This document shows positions 44,440 to 53,326 of a stretch of DNA of 64,000 nt, in pieces. Source of the stretch: Streptomyces sp. YS415 (GTDB lineage Bacteria > Actinomycetota > Actinomycetes > Streptomycetales > Streptomycetaceae). The position numbers were made by a program, and so were the translations under genes. A model generated the notes under the pieces. That model saw only the letters and a list, made by a program, of their open reading frames with translations. It ran no database searches and had not been told where the DNA came from. How positions within the stretch are numbered: position 1 is the first letter of the stretch; each line of letters begins with the position of its first letter. The stretch is from assembly GCF_023544665.1 (NCBI RefSeq), contig NZ_JAMJFL010000027.1, forward strand, positions 42,847 through 106,846, given 5' to 3'.

Positions 44440-45687
44440 TCAGCCGCGAGCGGCGCGGACCATGCGCAGGTTCTCCCGCGCCTGCGCCGTGCGGGGGTCG
44501 GCCGTGCCGTAGAGCCGTTCATAGCCGGCGACGGCGAGGCGGCACTCCTCCTCGGCCTGGGCGTGCCGGCCCGCGTTGAAGAAGGTGGCGGCCAGGCTGG
44601 TGCGGTACTCCAGGACGTCCGGATGGTCGGGGCCGTGCAACCGCTCCATGCCCACGACGGCCGCCCGCAGCTCCGCCGCGGCCTCCTCGACCTCGCCGAG
44701 CGCCTGGAGCATGGCACCCAGGCTGGCCTGTGCGGAGAGCGTGTCCGGGTGGCCGGCGCCCTTGATGGTCACCGACTGCCGCACCGCATCGCGCATCGAC
44801 CGTGCGGCCTGGGCGACATGCCCCAGGTGGTGCTGGACGGCGGCGTGGTTGATCCGGGCCGTCAGGGTCAGCTCCGACTTCCGGCCCAACAGCCGCTCGG
44901 CGTCGCGCAGCACCGAGAGGTAGAGCTCCCCGGCCTCCTCCAGCGCGCCCCGGGCTCGAAACACCCCGGCCAGGGTGTTCCTGCTGCCGAGCGTGTCCTC
45001 ATGCTCGGGCCCCAGCACCCGCCTCCGGCGTTCGAGCGCAGTACGCGCCAGTCGCTCCGCCTCCTCGTGCCGCCCCAGGGCAAGCACGACGAGGGCCAGA
45101 TCCGCGAGGGCAGTGAGCGTGTCCGGGTGGTCCGGACCCAATGCCGCCTCGCGCTGGACGAAAACAGAACGGCGCAGCCGCTCCGCGTCCTGCGGCCGTC
45201 CACGATCACGTAACAGGGAAGCAAGAGCGGTCTGCGCCGCGAGGGTATCCGGGTGGGCGGGCCCCAGGTCCGCCCCGCGCTCCGCCACGACCCAGCGCAA
45301 GACCTCCTCAGCCTCGTCGAACTCACCTTCCTGGCGGAGTTGCCCGGCCAGCTCGAACGACAGCCGTACGACCTCCGGATGGTGCGGGCCGTGTTCGGTC
45401 GCAAGATGCCCCAGCTTGAGGCGCGTCATCCCGGACGGCGTCAGGGACAGCTTCATCTTCATCACGGGGATGCCGTCCTCACCCTCGTGATGAGTGATCC
45501 GGTACGAGCCCAGGCCCTCCAGCTCACCCTCGTCGGCCGCCGCCCCGTCCGATGCCGGTGACGGCCCGGGCACCGGGGCCACGGAGGGCTCACTCCCTGC
45601 GGCCGGGCTCTGTGTCCCCGAGGGCGCGCCCCGTCCGCGCCGGCGGAACGGCCACCTGCCCCGACCCGCCCTGTCCGTATCGGTCAT
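44440..45687 (-). CDS. Tetratricopeptide repeat protein
   Basis: ATG 45687 follows AAGGAGTGGGG. The 415-residue protein has a disordered N-terminus (about 1-70) followed by about eight NB-ARC-associated-type TPRs with the consensus LGPDHPDTLxALxxLAxxLxxxGRxxEAE. It lacks the NTPase domain that such repeats often follow. It converges on the TPR-CHAT gene with only 29 bases between stops. It may bind proteins in a signalling context; any link with CHAT is unproven. Confidence 0.8.
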   Translation of the reverse strand: MTDTDRAGRGRWPFRRRGRGAPSGTQSPAAGSEPSVAPVPGPSPASDGAAADEGELEGLGSYRITHHEGEDGIPVMKMKLSLTPSGMTRLKLGHLATEHGPHHPEVVRLSFELAGQLRQEGEFDEAEEVLRWVVAERGADLGPAHPDTLAAQTALASLLRDRGRPQDAERLRRSVFVQREAALGPDHPDTLTALADLALVVLALGRHEEAERLARTALERRRRVLGPEHEDTLGSRNTLAGVFRARGALEEAGELYLSVLRDAERLLGRKSELTLTARINHAAVQHHLGHVAQAARSMRDAVRQSVTIKGAGHPDTLSAQASLGAMLQALGEVEEAAAELRAAVVGMERLHGPDHPDVLEYRTSLAATFFNAGRHAQAEEECRLAVAGYERLYGTADPRTAQARENLRMVRAARG

Positions 45688-46003
45688 CCCCACTCCTTCA
45701 TCGACCGAAGGAGTCGTTCCCCCTCCACCGGCGGTCCACCCTCCTCTCACCACACGCCCAACCGGAAGTTCATGTCGTCACCCAAACCGCCGGACACAAG
45801 TGAGGTGCATGACCAGATGCTCGCGTAGTAGCCCTGTGGAACGGTCGGTGGGGCCTGCCGTGCTCCCTTGGGCCGGGCGTCTTCGAGCCCCGGAATCGTG
45901 GGAACTGCAGACAAGGCCAGCAGGAAGCAGAGCCCTGGGGAGCACCCTTCGCCGTGCAGGAAGACCAAGAAAACCCCGTGCCGTCGCAACCCCGCGGGAC
46001 CTC
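45688..46003. other. Intergenic region, no gene seen
   Basis: About 315 bases with no frame that shows both coding bias and a start. It probably contains the promoter of the TPR gene. No repeat or clear hairpin was noticed. Confidence 0.4.
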
Positions 46004-46232
46004 ATGGCCACCGAGGAGGGATTCGTCGCCTCGGCCGGGGTCCACAACACGATCGTGATCCACCCCGATGACGCGCCCGCGCTGCGGACCGAACGGAACC
46101 GAGGGCCCCAACCGGGCCTGCGTCTGCGGAGCCCGGGTCGCCACACTTGCCGCGGACTGCTTCGGGCCCTACGAACTGCACCTCGACCCGGTCCGTACTT
46201 ACGCGTTCTCGCTTGATAGCGGGGAGGACTGA
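46004..46232 (+). pseudogene. Small hypothetical gene with one frameshift
   Basis: From ATG 46004 it reads MATEEGFVASAGVHNTIVIH and PDDAPALRTER. Near 46095 coding moves to the next frame: PNRACVCGARVATLAADC, then YELHLDPVRTYAFSLDSGED and stop at 46232. Joined, it would be a protein of about 75 residues with a CxC pair. One base change restores it, so this may be an assembly error. Function unknown. Confidence 0.45.
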
Positions 46233-46447
46233 CACCACATGGGCCGGGGACCGCTCATCTATGCGGGCACCATCCCGATGCCGGAGTAAACCCCCGGATC
46301 AGGTCGAACCCGTACACCATCTCCATGGACGCAACCGTCATCGCCCGCGCGGTCGGCCCCGCAACTGCCGGACCATCCGGCTCACACGACAAGCGGCAAG
46401 GCTGCTCCACCGGCGAACTCACCGGTAATCCCCGCCCAGACCGACGG

Positions 46448-47119
46448 TCAGCAGGACTCCACACCGACGGGCGAGACGTAGATCGCGGACAGCACCCCAT
46501 CTCCGTCCACCTCGACCGGGAGGGGGGCTGTCGCATCGATCAGCTTCAAGTTGTACGGCAGGGATTCCAGCGGAATGTCTTTGCCGAGGTAGACCACCGA
46601 TACCGTGCCCCGGCAGACGGTGCTCTCAGGCGGCGCGGTATCGGGGACTCTGCCGTCCTGCGGGCCGGTCTTGTGGGAGGTGACGCTGATCAGCGTGTAC
46701 TCGTACTCGTAGCGGGCTGGACTGACGGCACTCGCCTCTCTGGTTTCCTCGACATCGACCGCGTAGTGGGCGAGCTTTACCTTGACTGCTTCGCACGGTC
46801 TCTGGCTCGCTTCCGGGGTGAAGTTCAGGCCGGAGGAGTCCAGGCTCAAGCCTCTGGACTGGTATGCGCCGCTGCTGCTGCGCAGCTTCTTCAGATAGCC
46901 GGTCAGCTGCTCGACGCTCATGCCAGCGGTCTTCACGCACTCCGCGGGCGCGGTTGCCGTCGGGCTCTGCGTCGGAGTGGCCGGGTCGGGAGCGGCCGTG
47001 TATTGAGCGAGTTCAGACGGGGAAGCCTGGGCGGCTGGCTCATCCTCCGAACACCCCGAGATTGTAAGCAGCGCTGCTACGGCGGCGGTTGGCATGATGA
47101 ACTTGCCTGCAATTCCCAC
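46448..47119 (-). CDS. Putative lipoprotein
   Basis: GTG 47119 follows AGGGG. The 223-residue precursor MGIAGKFIMPTAAVAALL ends its signal in a lipobox, ISGC (Cys about 23). The mature part has an acidic, Thr/Pro-rich linker and a soluble domain with CVKTAGMSVEQLTGYLKKLR and AVKVKLAHYAVDVEETR. Family not recognised. It is complete and stands alone next to mobile-element DNA. Confidence 0.65.
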   Translation of the reverse strand: MGIAGKFIMPTAAVAALLTISGCSEDEPAAQASPSELAQYTAAPDPATPTQSPTATAPAECVKTAGMSVEQLTGYLKKLRSSSGAYQSRGLSLDSSGLNFTPEASQRPCEAVKVKLAHYAVDVEETREASAVSPARYEYEYTLISVTSHKTGPQDGRVPDTAPPESTVCRGTVSVVYLGKDIPLESLPYNLKLIDATAPLPVEVDGDGVLSAIYVSPVGVESC

Positions 47120-47244
47120 GAGTTACCCCTGCCTGCGTCGAGACCGCTTCCCTTGACTGGCGGCCCCACAGTACGGGCTGGATGAACAGGTCCACAGCCC
47201 GGCGCGGGCCGGCCGGGCCCACGCGCCTCCCGGCGGTGCCCCTC

Positions 47245-47690
47245 TCACAGGGCGGTACGCGAGTTGATGCCCTTGCGCACTTTCGGGACGGCGAGCACCA
47301 CGACCGCGATCACCAGGCCCAACACGTCAACCGCCAGGCTGCGCTTGGGGCCCGGTACGTTTTCGCCGCGTCACGGGCCCATCGGCTCTGCAAGCGCCCC
47401 GGCCGCCGCGTGCTGGGGGTCGAGCACCACCAGGCTCGGGTCCACCTTCCGCAACGCCTTCTCCCTCACCTGCCAGCGCTCCAGGTCGGACATCACCGCA
47501 CCGCGCGGCGGCAGGTCGTGCGGAGGCAGGTCCCACTGGCCGCCGGAGCGGCCCTGGCGGAGCGCGTTGACGAACTCCCGCATCACGTACCGGCCCTGGT
47601 GGCCGCTGACCGATGGGTGCGCGTGTCTTCCACGCGGCGATCACCGGCTCGACCAGCGCCAGTACGCCACATCATTCCGTCGCTCATTTG
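47245..47690 (-). pseudogene. IS5-family transposase remnant next to the IS605 element
   Basis: Pieces read VLALVEPVIAAWK, then RYVMREFVNALRQGRSGGQW and LPPHDLPPRGAV, then LERWQVREKALRKVDPSLVV, then near 47300 LAVDVLGLVIAVVVLAVPKVR. They parallel an IS5-group transposase of the HQGxYxMREIVNAILYQxRTGCQW...HDLPP type. Deletions and frameshifts are evident. Its 5' side is cut by the IS605 end near 47690, so the IS605 element probably landed in or beside it. Confidence 0.65.
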
Positions 47691-47697
47691 ACATCCT

Positions 47698-47717
47698 CTC
47701 CGCCCTAAAGGACGGAG
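47698..47717 (-). repeat. IS605 end hairpin, possible omega-RNA 3' part
   Basis: CTCCGCCC-TAAA-GGACGGAG forms an imperfect stem directly after the tnpB stop. This position is where the guide RNA scaffold of TnpB and the right end of such elements lie. Confidence 0.6.
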
Positions 47718-48946
47718 ATTCCCGCCTGCCTGTCGGTGGTCACCGGCTGAGGCTTCGGGTGGGTTCCTGTTTCGCTGCGCGGTGCCGGGACGAGTCCCGG
47801 TCTTACCTGCGCTCCACAGGCTGACACCGCCAGTCCGGCGGCCTTGGCGACGTTGACCGCCGCGTTGATGTCCCGGTCCAGGACCGCCCCGCACGCCTGG
47901 CACGTCCACACGCGGACGCTCAGCGGCTTCGGGCCGTCCTTGACACCGCACTGCGAGCACACCTGAGACGTGGGCTCGAAGCGGCCGATGCGGACGAAGG
48001 TGCGCCCGTACCGGGCGGCCTTGTACTCCAGCATGCTCACGAACGCCGACCATCCGGCGTCGTGGACGGACTTGGCCAGGCGTGTACGCGCGAGTCCTTT
48101 CACCGCCAGGTCCTCCACGGCGACCGCTTGGTTCTCGCGGATCAGCTGGGTGGAGAGCTGGTGGTGGAACTCGCGGCGTGCGTCCGCGACACGGGCGTGT
48201 GCCCGTGCGACGCGAATCCTGGCCTTGTCCCTGTTCTTGCTGCCCTTCTCCTTGCGGGAGAGGGCGCGTTGTGTCTTCTTGAGGCGCTTCTCGGCCCGGC
48301 GCAGGAAGCGCGGGGAGTCGACCTTCGTGCCGTCCGAGAGGACCGCGAAGTGCCCGAGCCCAAGGTCGATGCCCACCTCGGGCGCGACCTCGGGAAGGAC
48401 TTCCTCCGGACCGGTCTCCACGACGAAGCTCGCGAAGTACCGGCCCGCACTGTCCTTGACCACCGTCACCGTGGACGTCGTCGACGGCAGGGAGCGGGAC
48501 CACTTGACCTTGAGGTCGCCGATCTTCGGCAGGCGCAGCTTCCCGCCGGTCGTGATCGACCAGCGGGCGTTCGCCGTGAACCGGACCGACTGCCGGGTGT
48601 CCTTCCGCGACTTATACCGGGGCGCGCCCATGCGCGGGCGCTTGCCCTTCAGGCCGTCGAAGAAGTTCTTGTACGCGGTGTCCAGGTCGCGGAGGGACTG
48701 CTGGAGGACGACCGCTGAGACCTCGCCGAGCCAGGCGCGTTCCGGGGTGTTCTTCGCCTCGGTGATCAGATGCTTCGACAGGTCCCCGGTCTTCGGGAAC
48801 GGCATGCCTTCGCTGCGGGCGGTCTCCCGAGCACGGAGCGCGTCGTTGTAGACCACCCGCGCACACCCGAACGCCCTCGCCAACGCCGTGCGCTGACCGG
48901 CGCTCGGGTACAAGCGGAAGCTGTACCGAAGCTGCACGCAGATCAT
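47705..48946 (-). CDS. tnpB: TnpB RNA-guided endonuclease of IS605 element
   Basis: The 413-residue protein has all TnpB landmarks: an N-terminal strand and helices (RYSFRLYPSAGQRTALARAF), RuvC-I GIDLGLGHFAVLSDG (Asp about 194), RuvC-II AVAVEDLAVKGL (Glu about 279), a zinc ribbon with C-x2-C at 330/333 and 349/352, and RuvC-III LDRDINAAVNVA (Asp about 359). It is full length and appears active. TnpB cleaves DNA next to the element's target motif using a guide RNA from the element end and so favours its maintenance. Confidence 0.92.
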   Translation of the reverse strand: MICVQLRYSFRLYPSAGQRTALARAFGCARVVYNDALRARETARSEGMPFPKTGDLSKHLITEAKNTPERAWLGEVSAVVLQQSLRDLDTAYKNFFDGLKGKRPRMGAPRYKSRKDTRQSVRFTANARWSITTGGKLRLPKIGDLKVKWSRSLPSTTSTVTVVKDSAGRYFASFVVETGPEEVLPEVAPEVGIDLGLGHFAVLSDGTKVDSPRFLRRAEKRLKKTQRALSRKEKGSKNRDKARIRVARAHARVADARREFHHQLSTQLIRENQAVAVEDLAVKGLARTRLAKSVHDAGWSAFVSMLEYKAARYGRTFVRIGRFEPTSQVCSQCGVKDGPKPLSVRVWTCQACGAVLDRDINAAVNVAKAAGLAVSACGAQVRPGLVPAPRSETGTHPKPQPVTTDRQAGISVL

Positions 48947-48962
48947 GCTAAACAGTTGGTTT

Positions 48963-49379
48963 ATGGGTATCGACGAGAACGTTCGTACTGGTCGTCACTG
49001 CGTCTTCCGTATGCATGTCCACTTGGTTTTCGTGACGAAGTACCGGCACAAGGTCTTCGCCGACCGGCACCTGACGCGGTGCGAGGAGATCATGCGGGCC
49101 GTGTGCGAGGACTTCGAGGCCGAGCTGGTCGAGTTCAACGGCGAGAACAACCACGTCCACCTGCTCGTGAACTTCCCGCCGAAGGTCGCCGTGTCCAAGC
49201 TGGTGAACTCCCTCAAGGGCGTCTCTTCCCGGCGGCTGCGCCAAGAGTTCCCCGACCTCGTCCGCCACTACTGGCGGGCACAACGGCTCTGGTCCGGCTC
49301 GTACTTCGCCGGTTCCGTCGGCGGCGCACCGCTCAGCATCGTGAAGCAGTACATCGAGCAGCAGAACCGGCCGCTCTGA
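48963..49379 (+). CDS. tnpA: IS200/IS605-family transposase TnpA (HUH Y1)
   Basis: From ATG 48963 (MGIDENVRTG) it has 138 residues with FVTKYRHKVFADRH, HUH motif NNHVHLLVNFPP (His-Val-His) and catalytic Tyr in VKQYIEQQN. These are the signatures of Y1 single-strand transposases. ATG 48945 would give six more residues and overlap the tnpB start codon. Length is normal and the gene appears functional. Confidence 0.92.
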   Translation: MGIDENVRTGRHCVFRMHVHLVFVTKYRHKVFADRHLTRCEEIMRAVCEDFEAELVEFNGENNHVHLLVNFPPKVAVSKLVNSLKGVSSRRLRQEFPDLVRHYWRAQRLWSGSYFAGSVGGAPLSIVKQYIEQQNRPL

Positions 49380-49450
49380 CCTGCGCTGAGGTGAACAGTG
49401 CAGATCCATGCACACAGCTAAGGTCAGAGCAGCTCTCAGATTCGCTTCAC

Positions 49451-49470
49451 CACCGGGCTGAAGCCCGGTG
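49451..49470 (+). repeat. IS605 other end hairpin
   Basis: Perfect hairpin CACCGGGCT-GA-AGCCCGGTG about 70 bases after the tnpA stop, probably the subterminal structure bound by TnpA. Confidence 0.6.
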
Positions 49471-49550
49471 CACTGCGAATAGTTCCGGTAGCTCCTCTGC
49501 AGTGCCTTGACTGCTGGGAGATGGCGTGCGCCGGCCGCTGCCCGGTCCCC

Positions 49551-50810
49551 TCAGGTCACCGGTCCCGTGGTCGGCGGCGCCGGGTCGTAGGCGGCGTCCC
49601 GGGTGAGGTCGCGCAGGCGCAGCGCGGCTGTGAGGAGGTCACCGTGGGTGGTGAAGAGGGCGTTGACGCCGAAGCGCAGCAGGTCGGGTGCGCGCATGTC
49701 GGCGATCACGCCCCGTTCGGCGAGAGCGACGGCCAGGCCGTGGGCGTGCGGGTGGCGCAGGGTGACCTGGCTGCCGCGGCGGGCGGGGTCGGCCGGGGTG
49801 ACGGAGGTGAAGCCGAGGGGGGTGAGGAGGGTGTCCGCGCAGTCGAGGAGGAATCCCGTCAGCGAGAGGCTCTTGGCGCGGACATCGGCCAGGTCGACGC
49901 CGTCGAAGGCGGTGAGGGCCGCTTCGAGGGCGAGCAGCGACAGCACCGGCGGGGTGCCGATGCGGGCACGGGCGATGCCGGGGGCGGGCGTGTACTCCTG
50001 CGCCAGGCCGAACGGGTCGGCGTGGCCGGTCCAGCCGGGCAGCGGCGTCTCCAGGACGGCGTGGTGGCGGCGCGCCACGTACAGGAAGGCGGGGGCGCCG
50101 GGGCCGCCGGAAAGGAACTTGTAGCCGCAGCCGACGGCCAGGTCCACGCCGATCGCGTCGACGTCGAGGGGCAGGGCGCCGGCTGCGTGGCACAGGTCCC
50201 ACAGCGTGAGGGCGCCGGCGTCGTGGGCGGCGCCGGTCAGTGCCCGCATGTCGTACAGCTCCCCGGTGCGGAAGTCGACGGGCGAGTAGCTGACGACGGC
50301 GACCCGGTGGCCCTCGGCGGCGAGGAAGCGCGGGAGGTCCGCGGGCTTGACCCGCCGTACCTCCAACTCCCGGCGGCGGGCGACCGCGTCGGCGAGGTAG
50401 CGGTCGGTGGGGAAGTGCCCGGGGTCGGTGACCAGCAGCGGGCGGTCCGGGCGGAGCGCGGCGGCGGCGTCGAGCGCGGTGAACAGCTGCACGCTGGTGG
50501 AGTCGCCCGCGACCGTCTGGCCGGGCGCGGCCCCGATGAGCGCGCCGATGGTGTTCCCGACCCGCAGGGGGGCTTCCCACCAGCCGTTCGCGTTCCAGGA
50601 GCCGATGAGGCCGGTGGCCCATTGGTGTTGCACGACGTCGTCCAGGGCTGCGGGGACGGCGGCGGGCAGCGGGCCGAGGGAGTTGCCGTCGAGGTAGACG
50701 ACGTCCGGCGGGAGGAGGAAGCGGGCGCGGAGGGGGGCCAGGGGGTCGTCGGTGTCGAGCCGTGCGGCGCGCTCGCGCAGGTCGGCGGGGGCGGACAGGG
50801 CGGTGGTCAT
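49551..50810 (-). CDS. antP: Kynureninase (AntP)
   Basis: The 419-residue PLP enzyme has DVVYLDGNSLGPLP, WNANGWWEAPLRVGN, VSYSPVDFRTGELYDM, LWDLCHAAGALPLDVDA and the PLP lysine in VGCGYKFLSGGPGAPAF. Kynureninase cleaves kynurenine to anthranilate and alanine. In antimycin clusters AntP supplies anthranilate for the 3-formamidosalicylate unit. Its ATG overlaps the stop of antO by 4 bases, so the genes are coupled. It is the last gene of a nine-gene minus-strand series starting at antH. Confidence 0.9.
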   Translation of the reverse strand: MTTALSAPADLRERAARLDTDDPLAPLRARFLLPPDVVYLDGNSLGPLPAAVPAALDDVVQHQWATGLIGSWNANGWWEAPLRVGNTIGALIGAAPGQTVAGDSTSVQLFTALDAAAALRPDRPLLVTDPGHFPTDRYLADAVARRRELEVRRVKPADLPRFLAAEGHRVAVVSYSPVDFRTGELYDMRALTGAAHDAGALTLWDLCHAAGALPLDVDAIGVDLAVGCGYKFLSGGPGAPAFLYVARRHHAVLETPLPGWTGHADPFGLAQEYTPAPGIARARIGTPPVLSLLALEAALTAFDGVDLADVRAKSLSLTGFLLDCADTLLTPLGFTSVTPADPARRGSQVTLRHPHAHGLAVALAERGVIADMRAPDLLRFGVNALFTTHGDLLTAALRLRDLTRDAAYDPAPPTTGPVT

Positions 50811-51655
50811 CGGTGTGCGGCCTCCTGGCCCGCGCGGCCGGAGTCCTTCGGGGGGAAGGCGGCGGCCATGTCGCGGAGGGTGTCGGCGACCGCGCGGGCG
50901 CCGGGCGCTTCCGGTTCGATGAGGGTGTAGTGGCCGGTGCCGGGCAGGACGACCGTCCTGAGGTCCCGGTGCACGGCCGCGTAGTCGCCGAACTGGGTGA
51001 GGGGGACCTCCTCGTCGGCGGCGCCGTGCAGCAGCACGGTGGGGACGCCGGTGGTGCCGGTGTCGCGCAGCAGGGTGAGGGGGTCGACCTCGGGCAGCCG
51101 CTCCGCGAAGCGCTCCTCGCCGCCGAGGAGTTGGAGGGCGGCGTCGTTGCTGAGGCGGTCGCGGCGGGTGGCGGTGAGGTCGGTGATCGGCGCGAGGGCG
51201 AGGACGCTCGTCGGCAAGGTACGGGTGTGCCAGCGGGAGCTGGGCGGCAGCAGTCCCCGGGCGGCGCACCACAGTGCCAGGTGGCCGCCGGAGCAGTGGC
51301 CCGCCAGGACGTGGGGCCGCCCCTGGGGCAGCGTGTCCAGGATGCGGGTCACGTCGTCGAAGGTCTCGGGGTAGCCGCCCGCGCCGCCGGAGCGGCGGAA
51401 GCCGGGAAGCAGTACCTCGAAGCCCTGCTGGGACAGCCAGGCCGCGAACGGGGTGAGGTGCATGCGGTCGTAGCGCCAGTAGCCGCCGTGCAGCAGGATC
51501 ACCAGCGGGGCGTCGGGGTCGTCGGACGGCCAGGCGTCGTAGGACTGGTGGGGGTGGTCGCCGTAGCGGCCGTGTACCTCTGCCAGGACCGGCTTCAGGC
51601 TCAGGACCCGCTGCTCCTCTGCGGCGGCGAAGGCGGAGATGGTCCTAGATGTCAC
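50807..51655 (-). CDS. antO: AntO-type alpha/beta hydrolase (lipase/kynurenine-formamidase-like)
   Basis: GTG 51655 follows GGGAGG within the end of antN (11-base overlap). The 282-residue protein has LVILLHGGYWRYD (oxyanion HGGxW), nucleophile LAGHCSGGHLALW, acid HGAADEEVP and His PGTGHYTL. The HGGYW motif is typical of kynurenine formamidases. In the antimycin literature AntO is described as a lipase homologue linked to the formamide group. Either role (deformylating N-formylkynurenine or formylating 3-aminosalicylate) fits; sequence alone does not decide. Confidence 0.85.
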   Translation of the reverse strand: MTSRTISAFAAAEEQRVLSLKPVLAEVHGRYGDHPHQSYDAWPSDDPDAPLVILLHGGYWRYDRMHLTPFAAWLSQQGFEVLLPGFRRSGGAGGYPETFDDVTRILDTLPQGRPHVLAGHCSGGHLALWCAARGLLPPSSRWHTRTLPTSVLALAPITDLTATRRDRLSNDAALQLLGGEERFAERLPEVDPLTLLRDTGTTGVPTVLLHGAADEEVPLTQFGDYAAVHRDLRTVVLPGTGHYTLIEPEAPGARAVADTLRDMAAAFPPKDSGRAGQEAAHR

Positions 51656-52493
51656 CGCGCACCTCCCACAGTTCGGGGAAGACCGGGCGGGTGGCCCGCT
51701 GCTCCAGCCAGGCGAGCCCGGCGGAGCCCGCGCTGCCGGGTTTGGCTCCCATGGCGCGGCGCACCACCAGGACGTGGTCGTGGCGCCAGCGGGTGACGAG
51801 TTCGGCGATGTCGGTGAGCAGTTCGCCCAGCGCGAGGTGGGGGTGGTGCTGTGGCCCGGCGTAGATCTGCCGCCACGCCTGGGTCACCCCGGGGTCACTG
51901 GTGTACGGGCTGGTCATGTCGCGTTCGCGGACGTGGCGCGGGACGGGCAGGCCCTGCCGGTGGAGGTAGGCCAGTACCTCGTCGTACAGGGACGGTTCGC
52001 GGTAGGTCTCGGCGAGGGCCTCGTGGACGGCCGGGTCGCCGCGGTGGGCGCGCAGCAGCCGGGCGGACTTGTCGCCGAGGAGGAACTCCACGTGCCGGTA
52101 CATCGCCGACTGGAACCCCGACGCCCGGCCGAAGGCGGCCCTGAAACCGTTGAACTGGGCGGGCGTCAGGGCGGCGATGGGCGCCCAGGCGCCGGCCAGA
52201 GCGGTGAGCGCGCGGCGGCTGCGCGTGAGGGCGTCCATGGCCGCGTGCAGGTCGTCCTTGGCGAAGGCCACCCGTGCCGTGCGCCACTCGTGCACGATCA
52301 GGGTGAACCACAGTTCCATCACCTGGGTGGTGACGAGGAAGCCCATCTCGTCCGGGGCCTCGGTGAGGGGGTGCTGGAGGGAGTTGAGGACGGACGCGTG
52401 GACGTATGTGTCGTAGGGGCTGGCGCCCGCGAAGGGCCGGGTCAGGGCGTCGTCCGTCACCGGCTCGTCGAGGGCTGACGTGCGGTCGTTCAT
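51645..52493 (-). CDS. antN: Tryptophan 2,3-dioxygenase (AntN)
   Basis: The 282-residue heme enzyme has PYDTYVHASVLNSLQHPLTE, LVTTQVMELWFTLIVHEW, SGFQSAMYRHVEFLLGDKS and heme-ligand region TRWRHDHVLVVRRAMGAK. It opens the tryptophan indole ring to N-formylkynurenine. In the antimycin pathway it makes the anthranilate precursor. It lies between antM (24-base gap) and antO (overlap), in the order known for the cluster. Confidence 0.92.
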   Translation of the reverse strand: MNDRTSALDEPVTDDALTRPFAGASPYDTYVHASVLNSLQHPLTEAPDEMGFLVTTQVMELWFTLIVHEWRTARVAFAKDDLHAAMDALTRSRRALTALAGAWAPIAALTPAQFNGFRAAFGRASGFQSAMYRHVEFLLGDKSARLLRAHRGDPAVHEALAETYREPSLYDEVLAYLHRQGLPVPRHVRERDMTSPYTSDPGVTQAWRQIYAGPQHHPHLALGELLTDIAELVTRWRHDHVLVVRRAMGAKPGSAGSAGLAWLEQRATRPVFPELWEVRGDI

Positions 52494-52517
52494 CGCATCT
52501 CCTAGAAGGCGGCCGGG

Positions 52518-53294
52518 TCACACACCGAGGTGGGCGCCGCCGGAGGCGTCGATCCACTGGCCGGTCACCCAGCGGGCGTCGTCGCTCGCGACGAAGGAGA
52601 CGACGTCGGCGATGTCCACCGGGTCGCCGAGCCGGCCGAACGTGGAGGCCTCGGAGTAGCGGCGGCGGATCTCCGGGACGGCGAGGGTGGGGTTGATCTC
52701 CGTCTCGGTGTAGCCGGGTGCGACGGCGTTGACGGTGATGCCCCGGGGTCCCAGTTCCTGGGCCAGGGAGAGGGTGAGGTAGTCGAGGGCGGCCTTGGTC
52801 ATGGTGTACGAGACGATCGCCGGGAAGGCGACGCGGGTCGCGACGGAGGAGATGTTGACGATCCGGCCGCCGTCGCGCAGGCGGTCCAGGCCGCGCTGGA
52901 TGATGAAGAACGGCGCCTTGGTGTTGATCGCGAAGACGCGGTCGTAGTCGGCCTCGGTCACCTGGGCGAGGGGGCGGGGGACGGTGATGCCCGCGTTGTT
53001 GACGAGGATGTCCAGGCCCGCCGGGGCGTCCTGCTCCGCCAGGGCCGCGTCGAAGGCGGACCAGAGGGTGTCGGCGTCGCCGGGGACGCCGAGCTCGGCG
53101 TGCACGGGGAAGGCGCGTCCGCCGTCGGCCTCGATCTCCTTGACGGTCCGCTCGGCGGCCGTCCCGTCGTGGCCGTAGTGGACGGCCACCAGGGCGCCCT
53201 CGCGGGCGAGGCGGCGGCTGATGGCTCTGCCGATGCCCCGGCTGCCTCCGGTGACCAGGGCGGTCTTTCCCTCGTGGCGGGCGGTGGCGGTCAT
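52518..53294 (-). CDS. antM: SDR ketoreductase (AntM)
   Basis: The 258-residue protein has the Rossmann motif TALVTGGSRGIGRAISRRLA, LVNNAGITVPRP, catalytic Ser of NISSVATRV and YTMTKAAL (Tyr/Lys), and C-terminal GQWIDASGG. It is a complete FabG-like reductase. AntM is the free-standing ketoreductase of antimycin biosynthesis, reducing the ketone that becomes the C8 hydroxyl. ATG 53294 follows AAGGAG. It is co-directional with antL (32-base gap). Confidence 0.88.
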   Translation of the reverse strand: MTATARHEGKTALVTGGSRGIGRAISRRLAREGALVAVHYGHDGTAAERTVKEIEADGGRAFPVHAELGVPGDADTLWSAFDAALAEQDAPAGLDILVNNAGITVPRPLAQVTEADYDRVFAINTKAPFFIIQRGLDRLRDGGRIVNISSVATRVAFPAIVSYTMTKAALDYLTLSLAQELGPRGITVNAVAPGYTETEINPTLAVPEIRRRYSEASTFGRLGDPVDIADVVSFVASDDARWVTGQWIDASGGAHLGV

Positions 53295-53326
53295 CGTGGG
53301 TCTCCTTGGCTTCAGGGGCGTACGGG

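Larger units (their letters stand above)
47690..49480. mobile_element. IS605-type insertion sequence (tnpA and tnpB divergent)
   Basis: The unit contains an intact HUH transposase gene (plus strand) and an intact TnpB gene (minus strand) whose ATGs overlap by 2 bases if the first tnpA ATG is used. Subterminal hairpins lie at both edges (47698-47717 and 49451-49470), as expected for single-strand-transposing IS200/IS605 elements. Exact ends cannot be fixed without an empty site. No terminal inverted repeats or target duplication are expected. Confidence 0.8.

Noticed and set aside
42886..45213. 775-residue plus frame
   Set aside because: Out-of-frame Arg/Pro shadow of the CHAT gene, then antisense to the TPR gene.
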